A stretch of DNA of 64,000 nucleotides from contig NZ_JAJOMX010000005.1 in assembly GCF_024699925.1 (NCBI RefSeq), forward strand, positions 1 through 64,000. The letters are read 5' to 3'. Under the pieces are notes generated by a model. The model worked only from the letters and a program-made list of their open reading frames with translations. It was not told where the DNA came from and did not search any database. This document shows, piece by piece, positions 37,920 through 45,596 of this stretch. The translations under genes and the position numbers were made by a program. The stretch is from Mesorhizobium sp. J428. GTDB lineage: Bacteria; Pseudomonadota; Alphaproteobacteria; Rhizobiales; Rhizobiaceae. The stretch's first letter is position 1. Each line of letters starts with the position of its first letter.

Positions 37920-38654
37920 TCAGGCAACGAAGTAGCCGGTGAGCTGATATCCGATCAGCACGAACCCGGCGGTCATCATGAAGACGTTGGCGGTGTAGGC
38001 GTGTTTCCAGAAGCTGGTCGTGCGCCGCCAGTACCCCATCGCGATGAGGATCATGGCGAGCGCGATCAGCTGTCCGATTTCGACGCCGACATTGAAGGCG
38101 AGCAGGTTGGGCAAGAGCCCGTCCCGCGCGATGTCGTATTCCAGGATCTTGGTCGCGAGGCCGAGTCCGTGGAAGAAGCCGAAGATGAGCGTCGCGAGCT
38201 TGGTGTTCGGCTGATAGCCGAACCAGCGCTGGAAGGCGCCGAGATTGTCGAGCGCCTTGTAGACGACCGACAGGCCGATGATCGCGTCGATCAGATAGGC
38301 GCTGACGCCCCACCCGAACCACACGCCGAGGATCATCGTCGTGGAGTGCCCGATCGCGAACAGGCTGACATAGATTGCGATGTGCTGAGCGCGATAGAGG
38401 AAGAAGACCACGCCCAGCAGGAACAGGAGGTGGTCGTATCCGGTCACCATATGCTTGGCCCCCAGATACATGAACGGGATGAGGTGGACCCTCGTGATCT
38501 CCTGGATATAGCCCTTGTCCCCCTCGGCGACGGCGTGAGCCGCGGCGAGGCCGGTGGACAGGAGCATGGCCAGTAAGACCGACAGGATGGCCACCGGAAG
38601 GACGAACGGCGCGCGCGCGGCGAACCGTCCGCCCTGAGGCGGATAGGATGTCAT
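37920..38654 (-). CDS. HupE/UreJ-family Ni/Co permease-like protein
   Basis: A 244-residue integral membrane protein with about seven helices. The family's His motifs are seen in HMVTGYDHLLFLLGVVFFL, YVSLFAIGHSTTMILGVWFG and IFGFFHGLGLATKILEYD (GFxHGxG). HupE and UreJ move or deliver nickel (or cobalt). It is the first gene of a minus-strand group divergent from the InrS/CsoR-like regulator, which supports a nickel/cobalt function. Confidence 0.8.
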   Translation of the reverse strand: MTSYPPQGGRFAARAPFVLPVAILSVLLAMLLSTGLAAAHAVAEGDKGYIQEITRVHLIPFMYLGAKHMVTGYDHLLFLLGVVFFLYRAQHIAIYVSLFAIGHSTTMILGVWFGWGVSAYLIDAIIGLSVVYKALDNLGAFQRWFGYQPNTKLATLIFGFFHGLGLATKILEYDIARDGLLPNLLAFNVGVEIGQLIALAMILIAMGYWRRTTSFWKHAYTANVFMMTAGFVLIGYQLTGYFVA

Positions 38655-38711
38655 GGGAATTTTTCCGTGATTGCGGGAAGGATGATGACGGCCGGAGCCG
38701 GAGTCAGTCCG

Positions 38712-39062
38712 TCACGCCTGCCGGGGAGGTCGGTCGCCCGGCGGATCGAACCGCGATACGACGCGGTCGTCCAGCATTCCCGGCCCGGAATAATCTGGAG
38801 ATGCGAACCGGAAACTTGTCAACGCGGCGGCCGCCGGCGTGTCGTGGCTATGGTCGCCGCCATGGGATTGGTCGTGTTGGTGATCGACCGGGGCAGAGGC
38901 TTGCTCTTCCTCGTCATGCGAATGGCCGTGATTGTCATGCGCGACCGTGCTGAATTGCATAGGACCGGAAGGCGTGCCGACGGGCGCACGGAAACCGACC
39001 AACGCCAGCGCGAGCAGGCAGATCAGCAGCGTCCTTGCGGTGGCGATTCGATCCGGCATCAT
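38712..39062 (-). CDS. Exported His-rich protein
   Basis: 116 residues: signal segment (TLLICLLALALVGF), then a His/Asp-rich stretch with DNHGHSHDEEEQ, DHQHDQSHGGDHSHD, likely to bind Ni(II), Co(II) or Zn(II). The C-terminal third is Pro/Arg-rich and has no known motif. It is divergent from the Ni-sensor gene and upstream of the HupE-like permease, so it may buffer periplasmic metal. Confidence 0.65.
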   Translation of the reverse strand: MMPDRIATARTLLICLLALALVGFRAPVGTPSGPMQFSTVAHDNHGHSHDEEEQASAPVDHQHDQSHGGDHSHDTPAAAALTSFRFASPDYSGPGMLDDRVVSRFDPPGDRPPRQA

Positions 39063-39128
39063 TGCCAGCCCTATAAGCAGTTGGTTAAGGCAAGGTAAAG
39101 GCAGAACCGGGATACATGGTTTGACAAA

Positions 39129-39145
39129 ATCCTAAGGGGGAGGAT
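39129..39145. promoter_or_regulatory. CsoR/RcnR-type operator, module A
   Basis: ATCC-TAAGGGGGA-GGAT: a G-tract flanked by an inverted repeat, the style of CsoR/RcnR/InrS operators. It lies 10 bases before the regulator start, next to TTGACA at 39121. A similar site is upstream of the second regulator copy at 55650-55668. Confidence 0.6.
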
Positions 39146-39155
39146 AGGAAGCCAA

Positions 39156-39431
39156 ATGTCCGAACATCGTCATTCTTCCCATCCCGACATCATCAAGCGT
39201 CTCAAGCGTGTCGACGGGCACGTGCGCAGCGTCATAACCATGATCGAAGCCGGAAAGCCGTGCCTCGACATCGCCCAGCAGCTTCATGCGGTTGAGAAGG
39301 CGGTCGCGCAGGCCAAGCGGACGCTGATCCACGATCACCTCGACCACTGCCTTGAAGAGACGATCGGACCCCTGTCGCTGGAAAAGCGCGGTTCGGTCGA
39401 CGAGTTCAGGGAAATCGCGAAATACCTCTGA
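39156..39431 (+). CDS. InrS/CsoR/RcnR-family metal-responsive repressor, copy A
   Basis: A 91-residue all-helical repressor. Metal ligand positions are C36 (KPCLDIAQQ), H61 and C65 (HDHLDHC), exactly the Cys-His-Cys set of CsoR, plus H22 (VDGHVRS), matching the extra His that makes InrS a Ni(II) sensor. Additional His residues at 4, 6 and 9 resemble RcnR. Nickel (or cobalt) is favoured by the downstream exporters. The ATG of the formyltransferase gene overlaps its stop. Confidence 0.85.
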   Translation: MSEHRHSSHPDIIKRLKRVDGHVRSVITMIEAGKPCLDIAQQLHAVEKAVAQAKRTLIHDHLDHCLEETIGPLSLEKRGSVDEFREIAKYL

Positions 39432-40234
39432 TGTCGAATGGTCACCGCTTGTCCAGCCACATGAAGATGACTCCGACCATATGCTTCGTGACCGCCGGCG
39501 GAGATCATCCCTGGATAATTGCGAATGCGTTGGCTGCTCGCTTCGGCGACGCCCTGGTGCTGATCAAGGAGGATCCGGAAAGCAAATGGGATATCCTTGC
39601 ACGGCGCGCTCGGAAGCTCGGCTGGTTCAACGCCGCGGGTCAGTTCGGCACCATGACACTGATACGGATCGGAAAGCTCGCCCTCCGATCGCGGATACAA
39701 CGATACATTGGGCGGCAGGGGCTTGACGTCGAGCCGCCCCGATCGTCGGAGGTGGTGAAGGTCCCATCCGTGAACTCCGAGGAGTTCTTCCGCGCCATCT
39801 CGAACTTTCAACCCGATCTCATCTTTCTCGCGGGTTGCCGCTTGATGACGAAAAACACCCTCGGTCGAATGCCCTGTCCGGTGATCAACTATCACGCCGG
39901 CGTAACACCCAACTATCGGGGGATGAACGGTGGATACTGGGCTCTCGCAAGCGGGGAAACCGATCAATTCGGCAGCACCATCCACATCGTTGACGAAGGG
40001 ATCGATACCGGACCCATCCTCGAACAGCCGCGGTGCCTGCCCGAGCCGGGCGATAGCATCATCACCTATCCCTACACTCTCGCCGCCGCCTCGCGCGCCG
40101 CGTGCGTGAAGGCCGCGGAGGATGTGCTCGCCGGCCGCATACCCACGATTCCAGCGGTCGGGCAGTCGCAGCAGTGGTACCACCCGCCGATCTGGCAGCA
40201 CTTGTGGACCGGGTTGTCCGCGCGAGTGTGGTGA
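39431..40234 (+). CDS. Formyltransferase-like protein linked to the nickel regulator
   Basis: A 267-residue paralogue of the enzyme half of the CueR fusion at 17612-18808. It has VTAGGDHPWIIANALAARFG at the start, N153 and H155 in INYHAGVTPNYRGMNGGYWA, D192 in IVDEGIDTGPI, and the same Trp-rich ending (PPIWQHLWTGLSARVW). N/H/D match the catalytic triad of formyl-THF-dependent transferases, though no known subfamily signature is evident. Its ATG overlaps the repressor stop (TGATG), so it is made together with the sensor. The substrate is unknown. Confidence 0.8.
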   Translation: MSNGHRLSSHMKMTPTICFVTAGGDHPWIIANALAARFGDALVLIKEDPESKWDILARRARKLGWFNAAGQFGTMTLIRIGKLALRSRIQRYIGRQGLDVEPPRSSEVVKVPSVNSEEFFRAISNFQPDLIFLAGCRLMTKNTLGRMPCPVINYHAGVTPNYRGMNGGYWALASGETDQFGSTIHIVDEGIDTGPILEQPRCLPEPGDSIITYPYTLAAASRAACVKAAEDVLAGRIPTIPAVGQSQQWYHPPIWQHLWTGLSARVW

Positions 40235-40262
40235 AGCCCGCTCATCGACAAGGCGAACACGC

Positions 40263-41583
40263 ATGCTGGCACCTCTGAAGAACCGCACCTACCGCCATCT
40301 GTTTGCCGCGCAGGTAATAGCCCTGCTCGGCACCGGGCTGTTGACAGTCGCGCTCGGCCTGCTCGCATTCGACCTCGCGGGCGAGAATGCCGGAGCCGTC
40401 CTCGGCACGGCGCTTGCCATCAAGATGATCGCCTATTTCGGCGTTGCACCGATCGCCTCGGCCTTCGCGGAGCGCGTGCCGCGCCGGGCCATGCTGGTGG
40501 CGCTCGATCTCGTGCGCGCGGGGATCGCGCTGTTCCTGCCGTTCGTAACGGAGATTTGGCAGATCTACGTCCTGATCTTCGTGCTGCAGTCGGCATCAGC
40601 CGCCTTCACGCCGACGTTCCAGGCGACCATTCCGGACGTGCTGCCGGACGAGAAGCAATATACTCGCGCCCTGTCGCTCTCCCGCCTGGCCTACGATCTC
40701 GAGAGCCTCGTCAGCCCGATGCTGGCGGCGGCGCTCCTGACCGTCATCTCCTTCCACAATCTGTTCGCCGGAACGGTCGTCGGCTTCCTCGTCTCGGCGG
40801 CGCTTGTGGTGTCGGTCGTCCTGCCAAGCCCGAAGCCGGCCCAGCCGCGCGGGATATACGACCGGACGACGCGCGGCATCCGCATCTATCTCGCGACGCC
40901 GCGCTTGAGGGGTCTGCTCGCGATCAACATGGCGGTCGCGGCGGCGGGCGCGCTGGTGATCGTGAACACCGTGGTCTACGTGCAAGCGGCCTTCGGCCTC
41001 GACCAGAGCGACACCGCATTGGCGCTGGCAGCCTTCGGCGGCGGCTCGATTCTCGTGGCGCTCGTCCTGCCGCGCCTTCTCGACACGATCCCCGACCGGA
41101 CGGCGATGCTCGCGGGCGCATCGGCCCTGGCGTTCGCGACGTTGGTCGGTTCGGTCATCCCATCCTATGGATGGCTGCTGCCGCTCTGGTTCATCATGGG
41201 GGCCGGATACTCGATGGCGCAGACCCCGTCGGGACGGCTGCTGCGTCGATCATCGCACGCGGAAGACCGCCCCCGCGCTGTTCGCCGCCCAGTTCGCGCT
41301 CTCGCACGTCTGCTGGCTCGTCACCTATCCGCTTGCGGGTTGGGCAGGGACTGTGTTCGGACTTCCCGCGACTGCTGTCATCCTCGCATTGATAGCGGGG
41401 ACCGCCGTGGCGGCTGCCGCGTGGCTCTGGCCTGCTGGCGATCCGGAGGTGGTCGAGCATTCCCATGACCGGTTGCCCGCCAGTCATCCCCACTGGAACG
41501 AGGGAGTTGTCGACGGTCGCAACAGGCATGCCCATGCCTACGTCATCGACGACCTGCACGCCGTCTGGCCGCATGCGCGGTGA
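40263..41583 (+). pseudogene. MFS exporter (NreB/NrsD-like), copy A, frameshifted
   Basis: Twelve-helix major-facilitator protein (LFAAQVIALLGTGLLTVALG, FAERVPRRAMLVALDLVRA, TPTFQATIPDVLP). At 41265-41275 an extra C in a CCCCC run shifts the frame. Restored, the protein continues ALFAAQFALSHVCWLVTYPL and ends in a His-rich tail (VVEHSHDRLPASHPHW, RHAHAYVIDDLH), a feature of NreB/NrsD nickel exporters. The intact copy B (55961-57274) has CCT here, which locates the insertion. Restored length is about 440 residues. Confidence 0.8.
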
Positions 41584-41966
41584 GTCCAGCCGGACGCATG
41601 GGCGCCGCCGCAGTGGATGACCTTACCATTCTGGGCGGCCTGTTCGCCACCGCCTTCGTCGCGGCAACGATCCTTCCGGCCCAGTTGGGAGCGGCTCTCG
41701 TTGGGCCGCTTGTCGCCGGAACGCATTCGCCCATCCTGCTTGTCGCCGTCGCCGGCCTCGGCAATTTGCTCGGCGCGTTTGTCGACTGGGCGCTCGGGCG
41801 TGGCGTCGAGCACTTTCGCGACCGGAAATGGTTCCCCATCGGTCCAACTTCGTTCGAACGGGCGACCGGGTGGTACCGAAAGTGGGGCCACTGGAGCCTG
41901 CTGCTCTGCTGGGTGCCGATCGGCGGCGGTGCGCTGACGGTCGCCACGCTGGGCGTCCTCGCATGA
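41580..41966 (+). CDS. YqaA/DedA-like membrane protein, copy A, C-terminally shortened
   Basis: 128 residues from a GTG overlapping the MFS stop (GTGA). It has two to three helices (GGLFATAFVAATILPAQLGA, LLVAVAGLGNLLGAFVDWAL) and the basic motif EHFRDRKWFPI, as in YqaA, a SNARE-associated (DedA) relative. Compared with copy B (145 residues) it lacks the last 24 residues including one helix, and its stop overlaps the next ATG. The truncation may be tolerated, or the copy may be impaired. Confidence 0.7.
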   Translation: MSPAGRMGAAAVDDLTILGGLFATAFVAATILPAQLGAALVGPLVAGTHSPILLVAVAGLGNLLGAFVDWALGRGVEHFRDRKWFPIGPTSFERATGWYRKWGHWSLLLCWVPIGGGALTVATLGVLA

Positions 41967-42682
41967 TGGGTCTGTTCCAGGATCTCGTCGCCATCCAGCG
42001 CGAGATCTACCTGGCCTTCGCCGACCGCATCGGCGAATTCGCGAAGACCGGGGACTGGGCGCTGCTCGCCGCCTATCTACCGATGGGAATTCTGTTCGGC
42101 GCGGTTCATGCGCTGACGCCGGGACACAGCAAGGCGGTGCTGGCCACCTATCTGACGGCTTCGAAGGCCAGCGTGCCGCGCGGGCTGGCGGTGTCGCTGG
42201 TCCTCTCCTTTGTCCATGTCGGTCTGTCCGTCCTCATTGCGCTCCTGTCGCTGCCGTTGGTATCGGTGGCGCTTGGCAGCGTCGGCCGCGCGCCGCTGCT
42301 GGAGGATATCAGCCGCGGTCTGCTCGGCGTGATCGGCCTGTGGATGCTCTGGCAGGGATGGCGCGGCACCGGACATGCGCACGGCCAGGGGATGGCGGCG
42401 GGAATCGCGGCCGGGCTGATCCCGTGCCCGCTGACGCTGTTCGTCATGACCTTCGCCATCTCGCGCGGCGTGCCTGAGGCTGGCGTCGCCTTCGCGGCAG
42501 TGATGATGATCGGCGTCGCAATCGTGCTCGGCACGGTCGCGCTGGCGGCCGTCCTGTTTCGCCAGCAACTCCTGCGACTGCTCGCCGCGCGACCTTGCAC
42601 CGTCGACGCGGTCACGCGCTCAATCCAGATCATTGCCGGCCTGGTTCTGATTGCAATGGCGCTAAACACAATCGCAGTCTAA
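41963..42682 (+). CDS. RcnA/NicO-family Ni/Co efflux protein
   Basis: A 239-residue membrane protein whose ATG overlaps the preceding stop (ATGA). Family motifs are FGAVHALTPGHSKAVLATYL (HALTPGH), a second cytoplasmic His region (GTGHAHGQG) and GLIPCPLTLFVMTFAISRGV, as in RcnA and related Ni/Co exporters. It has about six helices. It is the last gene of module A and has no counterpart in module B. Confidence 0.85.
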   Translation: MMGLFQDLVAIQREIYLAFADRIGEFAKTGDWALLAAYLPMGILFGAVHALTPGHSKAVLATYLTASKASVPRGLAVSLVLSFVHVGLSVLIALLSLPLVSVALGSVGRAPLLEDISRGLLGVIGLWMLWQGWRGTGHAHGQGMAAGIAAGLIPCPLTLFVMTFAISRGVPEAGVAFAAVMMIGVAIVLGTVALAAVLFRQQLLRLLAARPCTVDAVTRSIQIIAGLVLIAMALNTIAV

Positions 42683-42741
42683 TCGCGATGGTCTTCTGTT
42701 AAGGCGACATATTTCGACCGAGGCATCGCGGCCTCAATGTG

Positions 42742-43293
42742 TTAGACCAAGGCGAAGCTCGTAAGTCTCAGCGCATTCCCGAGAACGAAGACGCTGGGGA
42801 GCGCCAGCGCGCCCGCAGCCAGCGCAACTCCGCGCGCCATCGCCTCGGCGAAAGTGGCCGTGGCCAGAGGATGAGAGGAGCCGGTTTCCAGGTCGGCAGC
42901 CAGTTTCAGCATATCGGCCTCGCACCGTTCGGCGCCGATGATGTCGGTGACCTTCGGCTTGCCTTCCGTCAGCGTGCAGGCCTTGTCAAACGCCGCGACG
43001 GTGATCTCGCCGAGCTGCTCCGGTACCGCTCCGCCCTTAATCAGCATACCGCGCCGCGCGCCCGCAGAAAGACTGGCCGCGAATGCCGCAGGCGTCGATA
43101 TGACGAGCGCGCACGGGCAGCCGATCAGCAGCACCGCGAGGCCCTTGTAGACCCACTCGTTCCAGTCGCCGCCGAATGCCATCGGCGCGGATGATGGCGA
43201 TGAGTGTAGCGACACCGCCGCCAACCGGACGGCCGCTGGCGTAAGCGTCTTTGGATCGAATGGATCCGGACTGAATGCAATGAAGTCTTGCAC
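42742..43293 (-). pseudogene. Relic of a Zn/Cd/Co-type P1B ATPase with internal deletion
   Basis: 183 residues keep a membrane helix with CPCALVISTPAAFAASL, the hallmark of ZntA/CadA-type pumps. The phosphorylation motif is altered to DKACTLTEGK (Thr and Gly changed around Asp) and GSSHPLATA is retained. The sequence then jumps to the last helix (SVFVLGNALRLTSFALV), skipping the nucleotide-binding hinge. N-terminal metal-binding and early helices are missing. This is a clear non-functional remnant. Confidence 0.85.
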
Positions 43294-43355
43294 GGGCGAA
43301 ATGAGCTCCGCCTTACCGTCCCATCCGGAGCGGAACAGCCCGTGGCGAGTTGCGA

Positions 43356-43526
43356 TCAGAAGCTTTTCAGATCTTGGGTATCGACGGCTAGCCCGCGAAC
43401 GTGCATGTGCTCTTTCAGCTGCGAAACCAAGAGGGCCTCGGCTCCTGCCACCGAGCCTGACGCGACGGCTGCAATCGCAAGGCCTGCGATCAGGTTTGCG
43501 GCGATCATTCCCATAAATTTTCTCAT
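43356..43526 (-). CDS. Small exported peptide
   Basis: A 56-residue frame starting MRKFMGMIAANLIAGLAIAA with a signal peptide ending near GSVAGA; mature EALLVSQLKEHMHVRGLAVD and a Lys-Ser-Phe end. It sits 28 bases downstream of the YkvA gene on the same strand. Family unknown; the good signal peptide and spacing support it being real. Confidence 0.5.
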   Translation of the reverse strand: MRKFMGMIAANLIAGLAIAAVASGSVAGAEALLVSQLKEHMHVRGLAVDTQDLKSF

Positions 43527-43554
43527 CTTGTGCACCGCGCTTGTGAGATTGAAG

Positions 43555-43935
43555 TTAGTTGCGGAGATAGCGATACCCGAGCCATGCCGACAGCGCGATG
43601 GACGCTGCCCATATGCACGCGATCACCACTGCGGCGGTTCGGCTCGCTGGACGCCGTCCAGCGAGAGCCGCGGCCGCTCGGTGCTCGGCCATGACCTCCG
43701 GCGGGATCATCTTCACCACGGCCAGAATGCCGAGCGGCACGATTATCGCGTCGTCGAGATACCCCAGGACGGGGATGAAATCCGGGATCAGGTCTATCGG
43801 CGACAAGGCATATCCGGCAACGCAAAGCGCCAACGCCCTCGCATACCAGGGTGTGCGAGGGTCGTCGGCGGCAAGGTAGACGGCATGCACGTCACGCTTG
43901 ATCGTGCGCGCCCAGTATTTCAGCCTGTGGAGCAC
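43555..43935 (-). CDS. YkvA family (DUF1232) protein
   Basis: 126 residues with the DUF1232 signature YALSPIDLIPDFIPVLGYLD and a C-terminal membrane helix (AAVVIACIWAASIALSAWLG). Function unknown; members are often found next to metal and stress genes. It starts eight bases after the CopZ stop. Confidence 0.8.
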   Translation of the reverse strand: MLHRLKYWARTIKRDVHAVYLAADDPRTPWYARALALCVAGYALSPIDLIPDFIPVLGYLDDAIIVPLGILAVVKMIPPEVMAEHRAAAALAGRRPASRTAAVVIACIWAASIALSAWLGYRYLRN

Positions 43936-43943
43936 TAGATGAT

Positions 43944-44141
43944 TCAGGCAGCCTCGTTTGCATATCCGGCGGTCTCTACCGCCTTCGAAATTCTTGAAGC
44001 ATCGGCGGTCGTTTCGATCGTCACGATTTTCGACTGGAGATCCACGGTCACAGCCGCATTGCTATCGACACTCTTCACCGCCTTCGTCACGGTTCCGACG
44101 CAGTGCCCACAGGTCATGTCAGGCACGTTCAATTTCAGCAT
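43944..44141 (-). CDS. copZ: CopZ-like HMA copper chaperone
   Basis: A 65-residue ferredoxin-like HMA domain with the Cu(I) motif MTCGHCVGTVTKAV and the conserved late GYANEA. CopZ hands Cu(I) to ATPases and to CueR. Its own CueR-type promoter lies immediately upstream (44184-44214), and a copA gene lies upstream on the same strand. Confidence 0.9.
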   Translation of the reverse strand: MLKLNVPDMTCGHCVGTVTKAVKSVDSNAAVTVDLQSKIVTIETTADASRISKAVETAGYANEAA

Positions 44142-44183
44142 TTCGGTCTCCTTCATATGGTTTGGCATGTCGCCAGGACTTGA

Positions 44184-44214
44184 ACATGGGGTTTCCAGTC
44201 GCTGGAAGGTCAAC
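44184..44214 (-). promoter_or_regulatory. CueR-type promoter/operator of copZ
   Basis: Read on the minus strand: TTGACC (-35), 19-bp spacer containing ACCTTCC-N7-GGAAACC, then CATGTT as -10. The spacing and dyad are those of a Cu(I)-CueR promoter. Confidence 0.8.
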
Positions 44215-44225
44215 CCCCATCGCGA

Positions 44226-45256
44226 TCACGGATGCGTTACCGTGGGTCTCTCGCCTTGGTCCGGGGTGTAGAAGACGTGCACATGGACGTCGGTGGCGCA
44301 AAGGCCGCGTTTGATCAGCATCGGTCCGGCGGCGTCCACCATTGCTGGCGGGCCATGCAAGATAGGCTTTCCAGCCATCGAGGGCGCCGAGTCAGCGGCG
44401 ACCGCGCCGGAGACGTAGCCCGGCCCGAAGTCCGGGCCGGTTTCCTCCGACATGACCGTCACAAAGCTGAGATTGGCGTGCCTCCCCGTTAGCGCGGCGA
44501 AGCGGTCCAGCAGATAGAGGGTCGCGTTCCGAACGCGCGCCGAAATAAATGCGAATCGGCCGGCCCCATGCCCTTGGCGAGCGCGGTCTCGGTCACCGCC
44601 TTGACCGGCGCAAGTCCCGACCCGCCGGCGACGCCGAGGATCGGGCCGGAATGTTTTTCGCGCAGGAGAGCCGAGCCGAGCGGACCTTCGATGGCGACGC
44701 GGTCGCGAGTTGAGGCGCGCGCCCAGATCAGCTGGCTCGTCGTGCCTTCGGGAACGCGCCGGACATGGAATTCGACAAGCTCCTCGTCCGGGCGGCTGGC
44801 GACGGAATAGTCGCGGGTCGGCGCGCCCGGATAAAACAAGCGGGCATATTGCCCGGCCTTGAAGGTGAAGCCTCCGCGATGGTCGAGCCTGACCCGGATC
44901 AGCTTGATGTCATGCGTTGCATCCTCCACAGTCGCGATGGCCCCTTCGAACCGGCCAACAGGTATGTCGGCGATCTCGTCCGCGCCGCCGAGCCATGCGA
45001 CGGTGGCGTTAGAGAGCGGCTGCGCCCGGCAGGCAAGGATCGGCCCGTGAGCACGTTCCTCCGGGGAGAGCGCGAAGGGCGTATGCGGAAGCAGGTCGAC
45101 CTCGCCGCTGACCAGGCGCGATTTGCAGGAGCCGCAGCGCCCCGATTTGCAGCCATGCGGATACGCAATGCCGGCTGCGAGCGCGGCGAGGAGGATGGTC
45201 TGGCCGTCATTGACTTCGAGGCTGCGGCCGGCCTGCGGAATGAACACTTTCGGCAT
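44226..45256 (-). pseudogene. Ferredoxin-NAD(P)H reductase with [2Fe-2S] domain, frameshifted
   Basis: The N-terminal plant-type [2Fe-2S] domain (PHGCKSGRCGSCKSRLVSGE, then ILACRAQPL), FAD domain (RDYSVASRPDEELVEFHVRR) and NAD-binding domain (GPILGVAGGSGLAPVKAVTE) are in one frame. Near 44510-44545 the frame is lost by two close indels; downstream the C terminus (SFVTVMSEETGPDFGPGYV, PPAMVDAAGPMLIKRG) is in another frame. Restored it is about 340 residues, a phenol-hydroxylase-type reductase. It follows a glutaredoxin-like gene in the same direction. Confidence 0.75.
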
Positions 45257-45270
45257 GGAAGCATCTCCTC

Positions 45271-45538
45271 TCAGGCCGCCTGGACGAGGCCGAGGGCGGC
45301 CGCGATCAGGGGCTTCTGTTGCGGGAAGGTTCCGTAAAACACCTCTCCGCCGACGATTGTGATCGGCGCCACGCGGACGCCGGTGCGGCGCTTTCGCCTC
45401 CTCGGCGATCGCCGGGTCGAGTAGGTCGCGCTCGACGAAGGGAATGCCCTGGTTTTCGAGCCACGCCTTCAGCGCGCGGCAATCGGGGCAGGTGGGAGTC
45501 GAGAAAATCTCGATCCAGGGATGATGATGGCTGGACAT
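45271..45538 (-). pseudogene. Glutaredoxin-like protein, frameshifted
   Basis: Start MSSHHHPWIEIFSTPTCPDC: thioredoxin fold with the redox pair CPDC, ALKAWLENQGIPFVERDL; after an extra base near 45390 the sequence continues PITIVGGEVFYGTFPQQKPL in another frame. Normal length would be about 88 residues. It lies between copA and the reductase and may have served as its electron partner. Confidence 0.7.
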
Positions 45539-45596
45539 AGCTTTGCCTCGAAGTTGGGCGTTGGGATGAGGGAACCGCCTCGAGGCGGCTCCAGGA

